64,000 bases of DNA from Amphiura filiformis. Taxonomy: Eukaryota; Echinodermata; Ophiuroidea; Amphilepidida; Amphiuridae. The stretch is from positions 7,384,459-7,448,458 of the forward strand of contig NC_092647.1 in NCBI RefSeq assembly GCF_039555335.1, in the 5' to 3' direction. The notes beneath the pieces were generated by a model, which was given only the letters and a program-made list of their open reading frames with translations, was not told the origin of the DNA and ran no database searches. Below are positions 36,401 through 48,800 of the stretch, one piece after another (the first letter of the stretch is position 1; each line of letters begins with the position of its first letter). The position numbers were made by a program, and so were the translations under genes.

Positions 36401-39400
36401 GGTATGGAAAGTGGGGATACCAAAAAATTGGCATATGCCTATATATAGGCTATATGCAAAGGGATGGGGCATTTTGGCAGGCCAAGGGGAGGGGCCACAA
36501 AATTTGGCAGTCCAGGGGGTGCGGACAAGCGATTTTCGGCTGGCCGAGATGGGAGGCAAGCGATTTTTAGCGAGTCGCTTGGAAATGTTGGCTTATAATT
36601 AGTAGGCTAATACCGGTACTGATTGCACAGCCTTTCGAGAAAGCAATTTTTTGGCAAGCCGGGGCCGGGCAGATCGAAAGGAAGAATGACTTTACCTAGC
36701 ACACATTAAAGGGGCATTTCGTGATCCACAGCCTCATACAACCCCATAGGCCTACGTCCTTTCTCACAAGTTAAGATTTTTATACCAGTCATCCTGCTCT
36801 GGCCACATGTTTAGGCATTTTCACGCAGATCAATTCATTAAGCAATGGAAAATATTGCCAAATTTGAATTTCGTTTTAAAAGCCTAGTCCCCATTAAAAA
36901 AAACAACACTAATTTTGGGGGATTAAAAAAGTTCTGTAAAATGAAACATAAGGCTGCCTCAATCCTAATTATTCATTTAATAGGCCAGGCCTTCATTTCT
37001 GAAAATAGCGGGAGCTCAGTTAGTCACTCTCCTATGTGTATAGGCCTACTGAGGAGCTTGACAAGGAGCTCAATTATATAATATCAATATTAAACCATAG
37101 GATTTTCAAGAAGTGAGCAGCTCAATAAATGCCATTGGTAAAATTATTGGGCCTACGATTTTTATATTTTATTTGACTGTGATCCGTTTTTCTATAGGCT
37201 ATATACATGCCTACACTGTATATATAGGCCTACCTTTAAAATTTCTAAAATTGGCGGAATTGAACAAGCTCTAAGTTTCTCATACGTCCAGCATAACCAA
37301 GGGCAACGGGGGGGGTGGGAAAGCCCTCTAGCTATGGCCATACCCGTAGTGGCGGAACCAGAATTTTTTCGCGGGGCATGGGGCCCGGGGAAGTGAATTT
37401 GAGACGGGGCACTTATTGCACTTGAAATTGCCGCAAAAAGTGGAAAATTACATAATTGTGGGATTTTGCCTAAAAACTGGATGGGAAAGAAAAAATATTG
37501 GGGGAAATACTGCCCCCCCCCCCTAGCGGCGCCACTGCATATCCATCCATGATGCTAGAATGACGGAAGTTCTGGCGCTGAAATTCAATTTCAATATCAC
37601 GAGTTTTTATCAGGGATTTTACCAAGGGAAGGCGATAGGTGTAGGATTTTGCTGATATACCAGGCAACACGAGAAAGGTGTGGCTAAATAAGGGAGTGTT
37701 CATTATAAATATTTTCCATTATCATACTTTTGACGCCGAGAGCATAATTATTTGAAGCGTACATCGTGTCAGTCACATGGTCACATTATTTTCTGTTGAA
37801 AGAGAAACGCACATGTCTCTGATTAGCTCGGGGATTAGCTACTGCGCGCTGCGTGCTGGTCTGTTGTTGTCGAGTGGAAATGGTAAATTTATGAATGAAC
37901 TTCCGCAACTTTGCAACATCATCACGCAGCGGCGTAGCTGGGATTTTTTCCAGGAGGGGCAAGACTGTAGGCCCTATGGGGCGGGGCCCAAATCCACCAA
38001 ATTTCCCACTGGGGGCGGGGGCCCAAATAGACAATTTTTTTTTTTTTTTTGGTAGGCCTATTGAGCTGTATTTCATATCGTTTGGATTCGCCATCTCTCT
38101 GCCCCTCCTCTCACCCTCTCTTTTTTTCCTCTTCCCCCCCTCTTTCCCTCTTTTTTTTCTTTGCACTAGGGGCGGGGGCCCAAATAGGCATTTTTTGCAA
38201 TTGCCCCCCCCCCCGGCAGCTACGCTACTGTCATCACGGTAGACATACGCGGTAGGCCTACAAGCAAGGCTGTCAACTCTCACGCATTAGGTCACTTTCT
38301 CACGGTCTCACGCCAAGGTAGTATAATCTCACGCCTAGGTAATAAATCTCACGCAAAAAGCTGGAAAATGAGTAAAATCTCACACATCGTCATGAATAAT
38401 TTGTTGCTCCTAGAGAGGATAGGGGTTGATATTTTTAGCAGGGTACAATTTGTCTTGTTTTTTGACGTTGAAGTTCCAGATTCTTTTTTTTATATGTTAT
38501 TATTCATTTATTTATTTATACCCCGGATTTATACCCTGTACGTGGGGAAAAGTACACACGGCAGCTACAGAGAAACCACGAAAAACTCCTGTGAAGTGCA
38601 TGAAAATGCCCCGAAAATGTGCCAACCGAAACACCCGAACAGGAAGATAAAATAAAAAATAAAAACCCAAAAACCCAGGAAATTTCCCGAAATAAGTTCC
38701 AAATTCTTTGTCCCCCACTAAAATATATTATGAACACTCCCTTATGAAGTCTGCCCTCTTCCGGCTATTCTGGTAGTAGGCGTTGACAATTACCTTCATA
38801 TTTTTGAAGCATGTTTGAACCCGATTTGTTCTCTATTCACATTTTTAACGTTGCAAGTAACATTTCAAGACCTCTATTTGTGACAGGTATTTAATTATCT
38901 TGCTAGAGATGTGCCTAAAGTTGAAATTCAATATAATTCGAGAGATATAAAGTTGTTGAATATCAGTTTAACACCATGGATCATATGGGCGTCTTATATG
39001 AACGATTACGATAACTAGGCAAAAATGGCTGGGATACAGGTTGTGTAAATACTACATAAATATTCATGAACTATACAGATTCCATTCTTCTCTAATAATA
39101 AAGATGTCAATCACTCTCCTAGACGACAGTTGCTTGGCGCTTGTAAACAAATCGAATAATAGTGCTTGATAACAGCTAAAAAAGTAGGCTAAAAACACAT
39201 TTTCACACATTTTTTTCCGGATTTTTTTAATTTCACATGATAAGTAGACATATTTTCTTACGTATAAGGTAATAATATATTTTTTCTGGAGGTAAAGCCC
39301 TTCAACACTTTGTTTAACCTTAAGTACATATCATTTGATGCATAAAATTTACTTCGAGGACTGTTAAATGTCAAAAATATAAATTTTAAACAATTGGATA

Positions 39401-42071
39401 TAAAATTTGTATTATATCACGAATTTAAAAAAGAATCAAAATTATTTGATATCAGAAGGACATGCCTCGTATCCAGAATGTAATTTTGGTGTGTCTGATG
39501 AAGATGTGCTCTCATGTCCCACAAAAAATACCGTGTTTTAGATTCTTCTATGTATATTGATAGTACAGAGAAGTTTAGATACACTCTCCACATATGTTTT
39601 CTTATTAAGCATTACAGTTGATCTGCCTTTGTTGGCAGCGAGAACAAGAATGCATGAATCTGTGTAATAAAAGCTTGAAAAGTAGGCATATGACGCGGAT
39701 TGTGTCCATCCTTAAACATCAATAGAATTAAACTTAAAAACCACCTACCTGGTCCATGAGTTCCCTAAACCCTTCTATGCAGCCGAATACTCCTATTGAC
39801 GTCGAACCACCCATATCAATTGGATACGCATCCACTTTTTTGTCTTTTCTGAGAAATTAAAGATATGACATAAGTATAGAACATTTGCAGTACACCATTG
39901 TACACAGTGTTGGGCGATATTATATTTATTTATAACATTTGGCACAAGGCCATGCAGATCCAATATTGATTACACAATAAATTGAAGGATTGCCCTTACA
40001 TTAAAATCAGAACATTACAAGAAAATACATATAATCAATACAGAATAAAATAAAACAAAAACTAAATTATGTGAACTGGTTAGAGGAGGAGGCAAACGGA
40101 TAAAATGATCTCTGGGACAAAGAAAGCCGGCGGAAAGGAACTTGAACAGCGTGGGAATTGAGGTTTCGTAGACCGGGTCTGGGAAGAGACTGGAAAGGGT
40201 TGGGATAAGAACAAAGATTGGCAAAGATTTTAAATAAGTGACACAGAGAAGCAACATCACGACGCTTACTAAGAAGAGGCAGGTCGGAATCCAATAGAAG
40301 ATCCTCATGGGAGAGGTTCCAAGACTGAAGAATGACACGACAGGCGAATCTTTGAGTAGACTCAAGACGGTTGGTAAGGGTTATATTCAGAGGATGCCAA
40401 GTAGTACAACCATACTCCAGAATGGGGCGAACCAAGGCCAAGTACAAAGAACGACGGATGCTGAAGGGGGCTGATTGGAATGATCTATGAATGAAGCCGA
40501 TGAATTTGCGAGCTTTTCTGCATATGTGATCAATGTGAAGATTCCAGGAAAGCTTGCCAGACAGCGAGACACCAAGAAATTTCGCAGATGACACACGTTC
40601 AATAGGCAGGCTGTTAAGAGTGAGATTGAGATCCGGAAAAGGGTCCTTCTTAGTGGAGATGACCATGGCTTTTGTTTTAGAGGAATTGACAGAAAGGTGA
40701 TTAAGGGAGAACCAAGAATGGATGGAATCAATGTCGGATTGGAAATCAACCAAGTCATCAGGAGCAGAGATAGGCTTGAAGAGAGTAGTATCATCTGCAT
40801 ACAGAACAAGAGAACTGTTTAAAGAAAAGGAAGAAAGACACAAGTCATTAAACAAGAAATAACAGAGGCCCCAGGACAGAGCCCTGGGGAACTTCAGAAA
40901 GCACAGGAACAGATTGTGAGTCCACACCACGGATAGCAACCAACTGGGACCTGTTGGTCAGGTAAGACCTGAACCAAGAGAGGAGTGGACCGGAAATACC
41001 AACAGCTCTGAGTTTATGGAGCAGAGGGCTGTGGGGGACGCGGTCAAAGGCTTTGGATAGATCAAAAAGAGCCATGGCGATGCTTTTGCGATCCTCTAGG
41101 CGATTGTACTATTCATAGAAAGCAGTTGAGAGTGCTTCCGTGGTGGAAGACTTGGGTAATAAACCAAACTGTCTGTTAGTGAGAATATTATTGCTGATGA
41201 GGTGCTGCAGAACTTGACTATGAATAACCTTTTCCAGAAGCTTACTGCAAATTGGTTGCACATGATGCAGTCATGGTCCATGGCAAAGGCGATTCGACCT
41301 TTGTGGCATTAAACCCAGTTAACAGGAAAGTAATCCAGTAAATCGATTCAGTAAAGCAAATAAGCTCATGCATTCGATCACTAACGGCAACAAGCTTCGG
41401 TCGATTACCCCAGCTGCAGCGTGTGTAAACTCTAATTTGCATAGAGGCTGTACGTGAAATTATTGATTGGCTCCAAACAAAGGATTTGAACCGGTGCACG
41501 TAATCATGGCGCAGTGCAGTCCATTCAATCAAATGTTGTCATCAACCTATTTGATCGCAGTGCATTGTTATGTGTGTGAGACGAACTGTCGCGGTTGATT
41601 GCAATCAAACAAACGATGTCTTATGTATTACTTTGTTCTGTGATGAAAATCGTGATGTTTTATTCAATCACTCTTAAAAAATGTATTTCTTTTGTAGGCC
41701 TATTACTTTGTTTTGTGATGAAAATCGTGATGTTTTATTTCATCACGCTTTAAAACAAACGATTTCTCATGTATTACTTTGTTTCGTGATGACAATTTTG
41801 ATGTTTTATTTCATCACTCACGAAAAATTGATTTCTTATGTATTACTTTGTTTCGGGATGAAAATCGTGATGTTTTATTTCATCATCACGCTCTGAAACA
41901 AACGATTTCTTATGCATTATATTTGTTTTGTGATGAAAATCGTGATGTTTTATTTCATCACGCTCTAAACAATAATTATAGTTACATGCATTTCAAGAAA
42001 AAAATCTTATTAAAACGGTAGGCCCTATGTTGTTTAGAAAAAATGTAGAAAGTGATGATGATGATGATGTC

Positions 42072-42123
<52 letters not shown>

Positions 42124-45100
42124 TCTCCAAAAGTGTCCCGGTTTGTTTTTCTTGCCCTAAATCGTGCGTATCTATTAATAAGGCACTTCAATAATCAATA
42201 ATCAGTCCCGTGACGGCCTCCACTAACTAGCTACTAACTTGGGTTTATGGGCGCTGATATTTCATGTTCACTGTCACTTATTTATCAGAAAAGTGCGACC
42301 ATTTGTCAATCACCTACAGTACCCAATTTCGGCATACTATATAAGAAACTCATCATGATGATTGCCAGAGAATAGTTAAAATGTAGCTTGTACCGTTTTT
42401 TTGTGGCATCCTTCAGAAGTGAGCGGTCCGATACCAATATTTTCGGTCAAATCTCCATTCAATTAACACGGGGAGTTGGCTAGCTATGCCTTGCCCTCAC
42501 TCATATTTTACAAAAGTGCGACTATTTCTGAACATCTAACCTAGCTGTAATTTTAGGTCATGTTAGAGAAATATATTTGCTAGAAGTTTGGAGAATAGCT
42601 AACATATTGGCTGGTTATTTTTCACACAGTGATGTTAACTAGGCAAGTGCCCATTCTTCCAACGTAGATCATTTGTAGGGGTCACGCGTCAATGGTGAGA
42701 GCACTGTGTATTGTGTATAGGAAAACGGAAATTTGTTTCTGATCATTTTGTATTTGGCATAGATTTCATCATATTTGTTTTGTTTTTTCTATTTTCTGAA
42801 AAGAATATATGTTTCTTGCGACACATTTTTCGCAAGTCCCCATTTAACCAAGGTGGATTTTTTGATTTACACGAGACGGTCTTTTGAGGGACACATTCAG
42901 TGATATTAAACGTCAATGAAAAAAGAATGGAAATTATTCCATGCACTATCAACATCCTCCCCTTTGGTGAGTTGGTAAGTGGACAATATATAATTGGCCT
43001 TTTCCTAGTCGGCTTTGCTGTATTGCCAGATTTTGCGGCATACAACGTCGGGTTTGGTTAGCTGAATATCAAGACTGCAGTGAATAACAGAATGATAACA
43101 AGCACCAACAGATGAAGGTAATTGACATTGGTAATCAAATCAGGATCATTACAATATATGTGATCAATGAGAGAGGGAGTACTGTTGGGTGAGTGAACGT
43201 TATCTGACCTGTAAAGGCCTATAAATCATTTTTGAGACAGGCTGTAGCATGAACACGATAGAGTGCCGAGTAGCAATTCACTATAAACCCTCCCTATTCT
43301 GGTGTATGAAGCGCTTCAGGCGATTCACCGTGCGCGAGTAGCGATCAAGCTTTTGTATCAACAGAGGGCGGTGTTACTGATTTTTTTAGCAGCAGAAAGT
43401 TTGTACTTGGATTTTATTCAGCAATGTCATCGCCCCCGATATCTTCATGGCAGAAATCGCCATGGTAGGTTGAATCCACAGCCACGCATGGCCATTTTGT
43501 TCCGACCTGTTTAATAGTTTTGAGACGCATAATGAGCCGAGGGACATCCGACTAAGGCTACTGACAATAGCCTGATAACTGACTCTGTGTGTGAGTGAGC
43601 ATATATACGCCATGAGGTCATCTGCTTTTAGATTGCTTCCACGAGTGGCCTACAGCGCACTCTAGTTCGGCACAGAATTTTTGTCAGTTTTTGAGCTCAG
43701 TACGCACGCTTCTTTCTCAATACGCAAGCTAACGACTATCATATCCATTCAACACATATGTTCAAGTGCAAGGGAAAAAAATGGCTTCTTTAGAAGAAAA
43801 AATTACGGGAGATATTCATCATTTTCTACCCCGGTATCCAAAGATTTATCGTCTGAATATCAAATCGTGCATTGCACATTCACGTGTATCGATCCCGGGT
43901 ATTGAATTTAGTGTCTCTGCTGTACCAAGTAATTATTAACCAGGCAATGTCGGTCATGTTGGTGTGTGCCGTATGCCGTGATCACAACAATGATAAATAC
44001 TAACTTTAATTTATCAGCAAGCTGTTGTATCCGTGGAAGTAATTCTGTATAGATGTCAGCTTTATGAGGGGCCAGGTAAACTTTTGCTCCAGCCATTCGG
44101 TATAAAAGCGTATTTCCGGTGCACGGTACTTCATCAGGATTCTGAAATAAAACATGTGCAATCATTTTAATTAAAATTACAAAGACTTTTAGTCACAACA
44201 CACCAGTTCCGTTTGGTGCGGATGGGACCGAGTTATGGCCGTCGGCCGAATGAAATCTAACCATACCTTAGCTTGTTGATTTGTCTACACGACTGAGCAG
44301 TTTTAAAATCTCTATTATGTGTGCCGCACAGCCGTCCGCGGCCGGTACGCGTAATTTTATTCTGCAACCATAACAGGACGCAATACGAAAACGCATAGTA
44401 GGCCTGCCCTACATACATGTAAATATGAGGCTAGAGTTTGTTTCCATTATTATTTCCTCTTTCTTAATAAAATAAAAAGAAATTTTGTAGAATTAAAATT
44501 CTACAACGGTTTAGCTGGGGTTCGAACCCACAATATATGGATTCATAGTCCACTGCCTACACCACTGTGCTATGAGTCGTTGAGCCAGAAAGGTATTTGT
44601 TTATCATACTTATTGATTACGGGATAAAGTGCATACACACAATATACTATTAGTATATTGTGTGTATGGTCTATTACTAGTATAATAAATACGTATCATA
44701 CTGCAGTTACTGTCCATTTTCCTATACATAATACACAGTACTCTCACCATTGACGCGTGACCTCTACAAACAGTGCATGTTATAGCCTATGGGCATTAAT
44801 AATAAAATAATAATAGTTAAAAATAACCGGCCAATATTTAAAGTATTCTCTGAAATTCTAGAAAATATAGTTTTGTAACATGTCCTAAGTATTTAGCTAA
44901 TTTAGGTGTTTGGAAATATTCGCACTTTGGTGTATTAGGAAGGATATGTAAACGACAGATAACACCAAAAAATATGAAGAAATTATTTCCAAACCGTGTT
45001 AAGTCTGCAACGATTATGTTTCTCATTTTCAAGAATGCTGGTTAACAATAAGCAGACTATTGTCTCATTTCGTAAACAAAAGCCCGTTTGCTTTATAATC

Positions 45101-45844
45101 TTTCACCCAACTGAAACTATAATACCAGCTCATTGCTCATTGCACAGGTAAAACAGAAACATGTGTAGTTATCTTGGCTTAATAGCTTTTAATGGGCCCG
45201 GGGGTCACTCACTACTTAACTTGCTACGTACCCGTGTCCAAGAAAAACGTCTAAAGGGTATGTTTTTCACCACACAACGTCATCGACGTCTTTTTGAAAA
45301 AGGGGTACTTTTTCAGAAGGCATCGCCATTTAGAGGTCCTTTTTCAGCCAAATCCTTAGACGTTTAGGGTTAGTAATATTATTGTTTGAGTGAGTTTGCA
45401 CTAATTTGATAAAAATCACCACTTTTTAATTGATTCTTGTTACTTTTGTGCATGTTTTCTTCAGGATCTATATGTCTGCAACATCAAAAAGACACCTTGA
45501 GTATCAAATTAGCTCATTTCCCTGTTTACGCCACTTAGGGTATCAATATAGATATTTCTCAGTTGACGCCATTTAGGGTATGGTTTTTGCATGTGCTACG
45601 CGGGTGCTACACCATTTAGGATAGGATTTTGCATGTGTTTCGCCATTAAGGGGTGCAATTTGGTTATGTGAAAATTCGCCATTAAGGGTGCATTTCAGAG
45701 GTGTTCGGACGCGGGTGGGAGGCACTTTTGTGTGAGAGTGACCCCCCCCCCCCCCGGGAATGGGTTAATGGGGTTTTTAAAGTCCTGCAAAGGTCGTGGT
45801 GAATTCTACTGTAGACATGACTGCATCATGTATAATCTCCTAAT

Positions 45845-45880
<36 letters not shown>

Positions 45881-48800
45881 ACCCTAACACTTACCCTAAC
45901 CCTAAACCCTAACCCTAAGACTCTAACAATAATGAACGTTGCCTCGGACTATGCGGTTAGTAATATATTGCGCCTTTTTCTTCAGATAAACAATTCTTAT
46001 ATGTTTTTCAAAAGTTGAAACTGACTTTTGTTATACTAACCGATGTCGGCGATCTGACAATGAGATGCGCCTGGAGACCAAGTCTACGGCATGCCAAGGC
46101 AGTACATCGGCAATGATTGGACACTATGCTACCTGCTGTAATTACGGTTGTGTAACCTCTATCGACGACATCTGCCAATATAAATTCCAATTTTTTAACC
46201 TGAAGAAATAACAGACAGTTCTTAATGTGTTATGTGGTGTCAAAGCAAAATCCATTTTTTACCGTGCAGGTTTCAGATAATATTGCTATGAAGAGTAGTT
46301 CGTAAAATTCATAGTACATGGCGGTGTAGTGAATAGAAATGGCCAATAGAAGTTTATACCTTATTACCAGAAAGTTCTGCTCCAGTCATGTCTTCTCTCT
46401 TAATATAAACTTCAAAGTCATCCGGGATATTAGGAAGATACCATCGATGTATAGGGGTGTCATCATTACCAAGCTGTTCAAGAAAAATAGAAACATTTCG
46501 TTGTTGCCGTTATTTCATCTAATATATAATTGAATACCAGAGTGGAAGAAGGGCCCAACTCCATCAAACATTTTTTTGAGATATTAAGAAAAAACTTAAT
46601 ATTTGGAAAAGTTTTATAGACAGAATGTTTTCATCTTCAGGGGACCTTTAATACATGAACATACAATATTACATACATTCGAAATTATATATGTTTCCAT
46701 GGCAACAGTACAGGTCTTAATACGAGCTGGAGTTGGACCCTTCTTCCACTAATATAATGAAAGTGCCAGTTCAGTGTTATAAATAGCTACAGAAATTTGG
46801 TAATCACCATTAATTGCACAAGTAGAACTCATGTATAAATATATTAGCAAGAAAGTTTATAGTAGAGAAAAGCAGATTTCATGGATGAACACAAATTCAT
46901 CTTTAACCCTATATTTGTGGAAGAAGGGCCCAACTCCACGGAGTTGGGCCTTCTTCCATGAAAATCATGATTAAGTGTTCATGGAAGACTATTTAGAGAG
47001 TGGATAAGGAAGAACAGTCTGCTGGCAATAAAATGCTGGGTCTAACTCATTTTTGTAAAAAATTAGAGTTGGGCCCTTCTTCCACTCAGGTATTCAATTA
47101 TTATTTAAGATACTAGTAATGTATTCTCAACCCACGGAGCTTATGGAGCACATGCTACAGTCTGCATGAACCGGGGAACAGATTATTGCCTGCTGTATTT
47201 TTTGTGGAACGAATATGGCTTGTATATAAAACACCGAGGCAGTCAATAAATTCTAAAGTGTAAAAAGTACATTATGAAAGTTGTTTTATTATGAAATTTA
47301 ATGAAGTAGGCTTATAAAATATTATTTTGTTTCACAAATTTAAAATACTAAAAATTACACCGACGGTGTTTATTTACTTTCAGAGACACCCTGCATTCAT
47401 TGTCCGGCCTACTTCCACGGTGCATGAAGCAACAATCCTGGAAAAATTGTGTTGGGACACTTGCTGCATCATTTGCATGGTTTTCCTCGTCATTTGCGTA
47501 TTTTACTTGGGTTTTTTTCAAACCATGTTTTGCATGTACGTTAAAACCTCCTTGAAGCCATAATCTTCCCCACCCCACCAACCAATGTCGACTCCTGGTA
47601 AGGGATACATTATTTGTTTCTCGGGGGGGGGGGGGGGGGCAGGCGGAATTTGTTTTAAATTCTAATGTATGCCTTTATGTTAGAAAATAATAATCAAGCA
47701 CGAATCACATGGTTTTATTTTTTTAAATCAGATTGGCCATAAAACAGTCGGCTCTCAGCACGCGATATTCAAAATTCCCGCGCCGAAATTGTCTAAGTGA
47801 AATGACGTAGGCCTAATGGCTGTGCTCAGTTATCACCAGCCTTCATTGTATTACTGGGAAGTCATTGCACTCAACATTTTCGGCACCCGGGAAGTTTTAT
47901 TGCGGTAGACTTCTTTTAAAGCGGAATATAAAGTATAAAAATCCAAGAAAGGTTGAAACCATGGACATGGTAAAGTGCTCAACCAAGAAGGGAGCTTAAT
48001 ACATGATAAAACTTAGATGATCCTGCTACATTTGTTTTACAGAACTGTTTCGTAAGGGCCGTAGCCCTCACTTTGTGCGGAATATAAAGTATGATTTTTT
48101 TTTAATTCTACCTAATTGTATTTATCTTTATTTTGTAAACTATATAAATTAATTAATTTTTTTACATGCATAGAGCTATAATCAGTGGTCCAAATCTTTG
48201 ACATTTTTGATGACTGCAAAAATTGAAGAGGAAGTTATTCCATATTTTATTATCGAAACTAACTTTAAAAGTCCTAAGTCTACACTCATAGAAATGACTT
48301 GTTCGCATTGTTGGCGCAATTCAAAAGGAGTAAGTTTGGACAACTCAAAAATAGTGTAAAAGTTGCCAAAACAAAATTCATTTTAGTTATCCGAACTTAA
48401 AAAATGCTGAAAAAGCTTTAAAAATTCCGTCAACTAATCAACTTTGTTGGCATTACTTAAAAAGTTGATGTAAGTCGTTGCGTCAACTTTTTAAGTAATG
48501 CCAACTTCTGAATTCAAGTTCAGGGAACTTAGAAAATAAACAAGGTTCAAAGAACCGATTAGTTGAGTTATTGTAACTCAACATGTAAGTTGATGTAACT
48601 CGTTCATATTAAGTTACTGGTACTGTTTTGAGTTATTCCAATTTGGTACTTTTTGTTACTTTCTTACTTAATTCACGTAATTTCATCATTTTCTGCACAA
48701 TTAGCAGTATTCAAATATTTATTTTTGTAATCAGTGCAAAATTTTGTATACTATAACACACCTATAGAAAATTATAAGCTAACCTAGTGCATCATCGTTT

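Noticed and set aside
37786-38283. 165-aa minus-strand frame
   Set aside because: It crosses a hAT MITE with GC runs and poly-T; repeat artefact.
44500-44580. Functional tRNA gene on the minus strand
   Set aside because: Both promoter boxes are present but the acceptor stem does not close and an AT-rich SINE tail follows.
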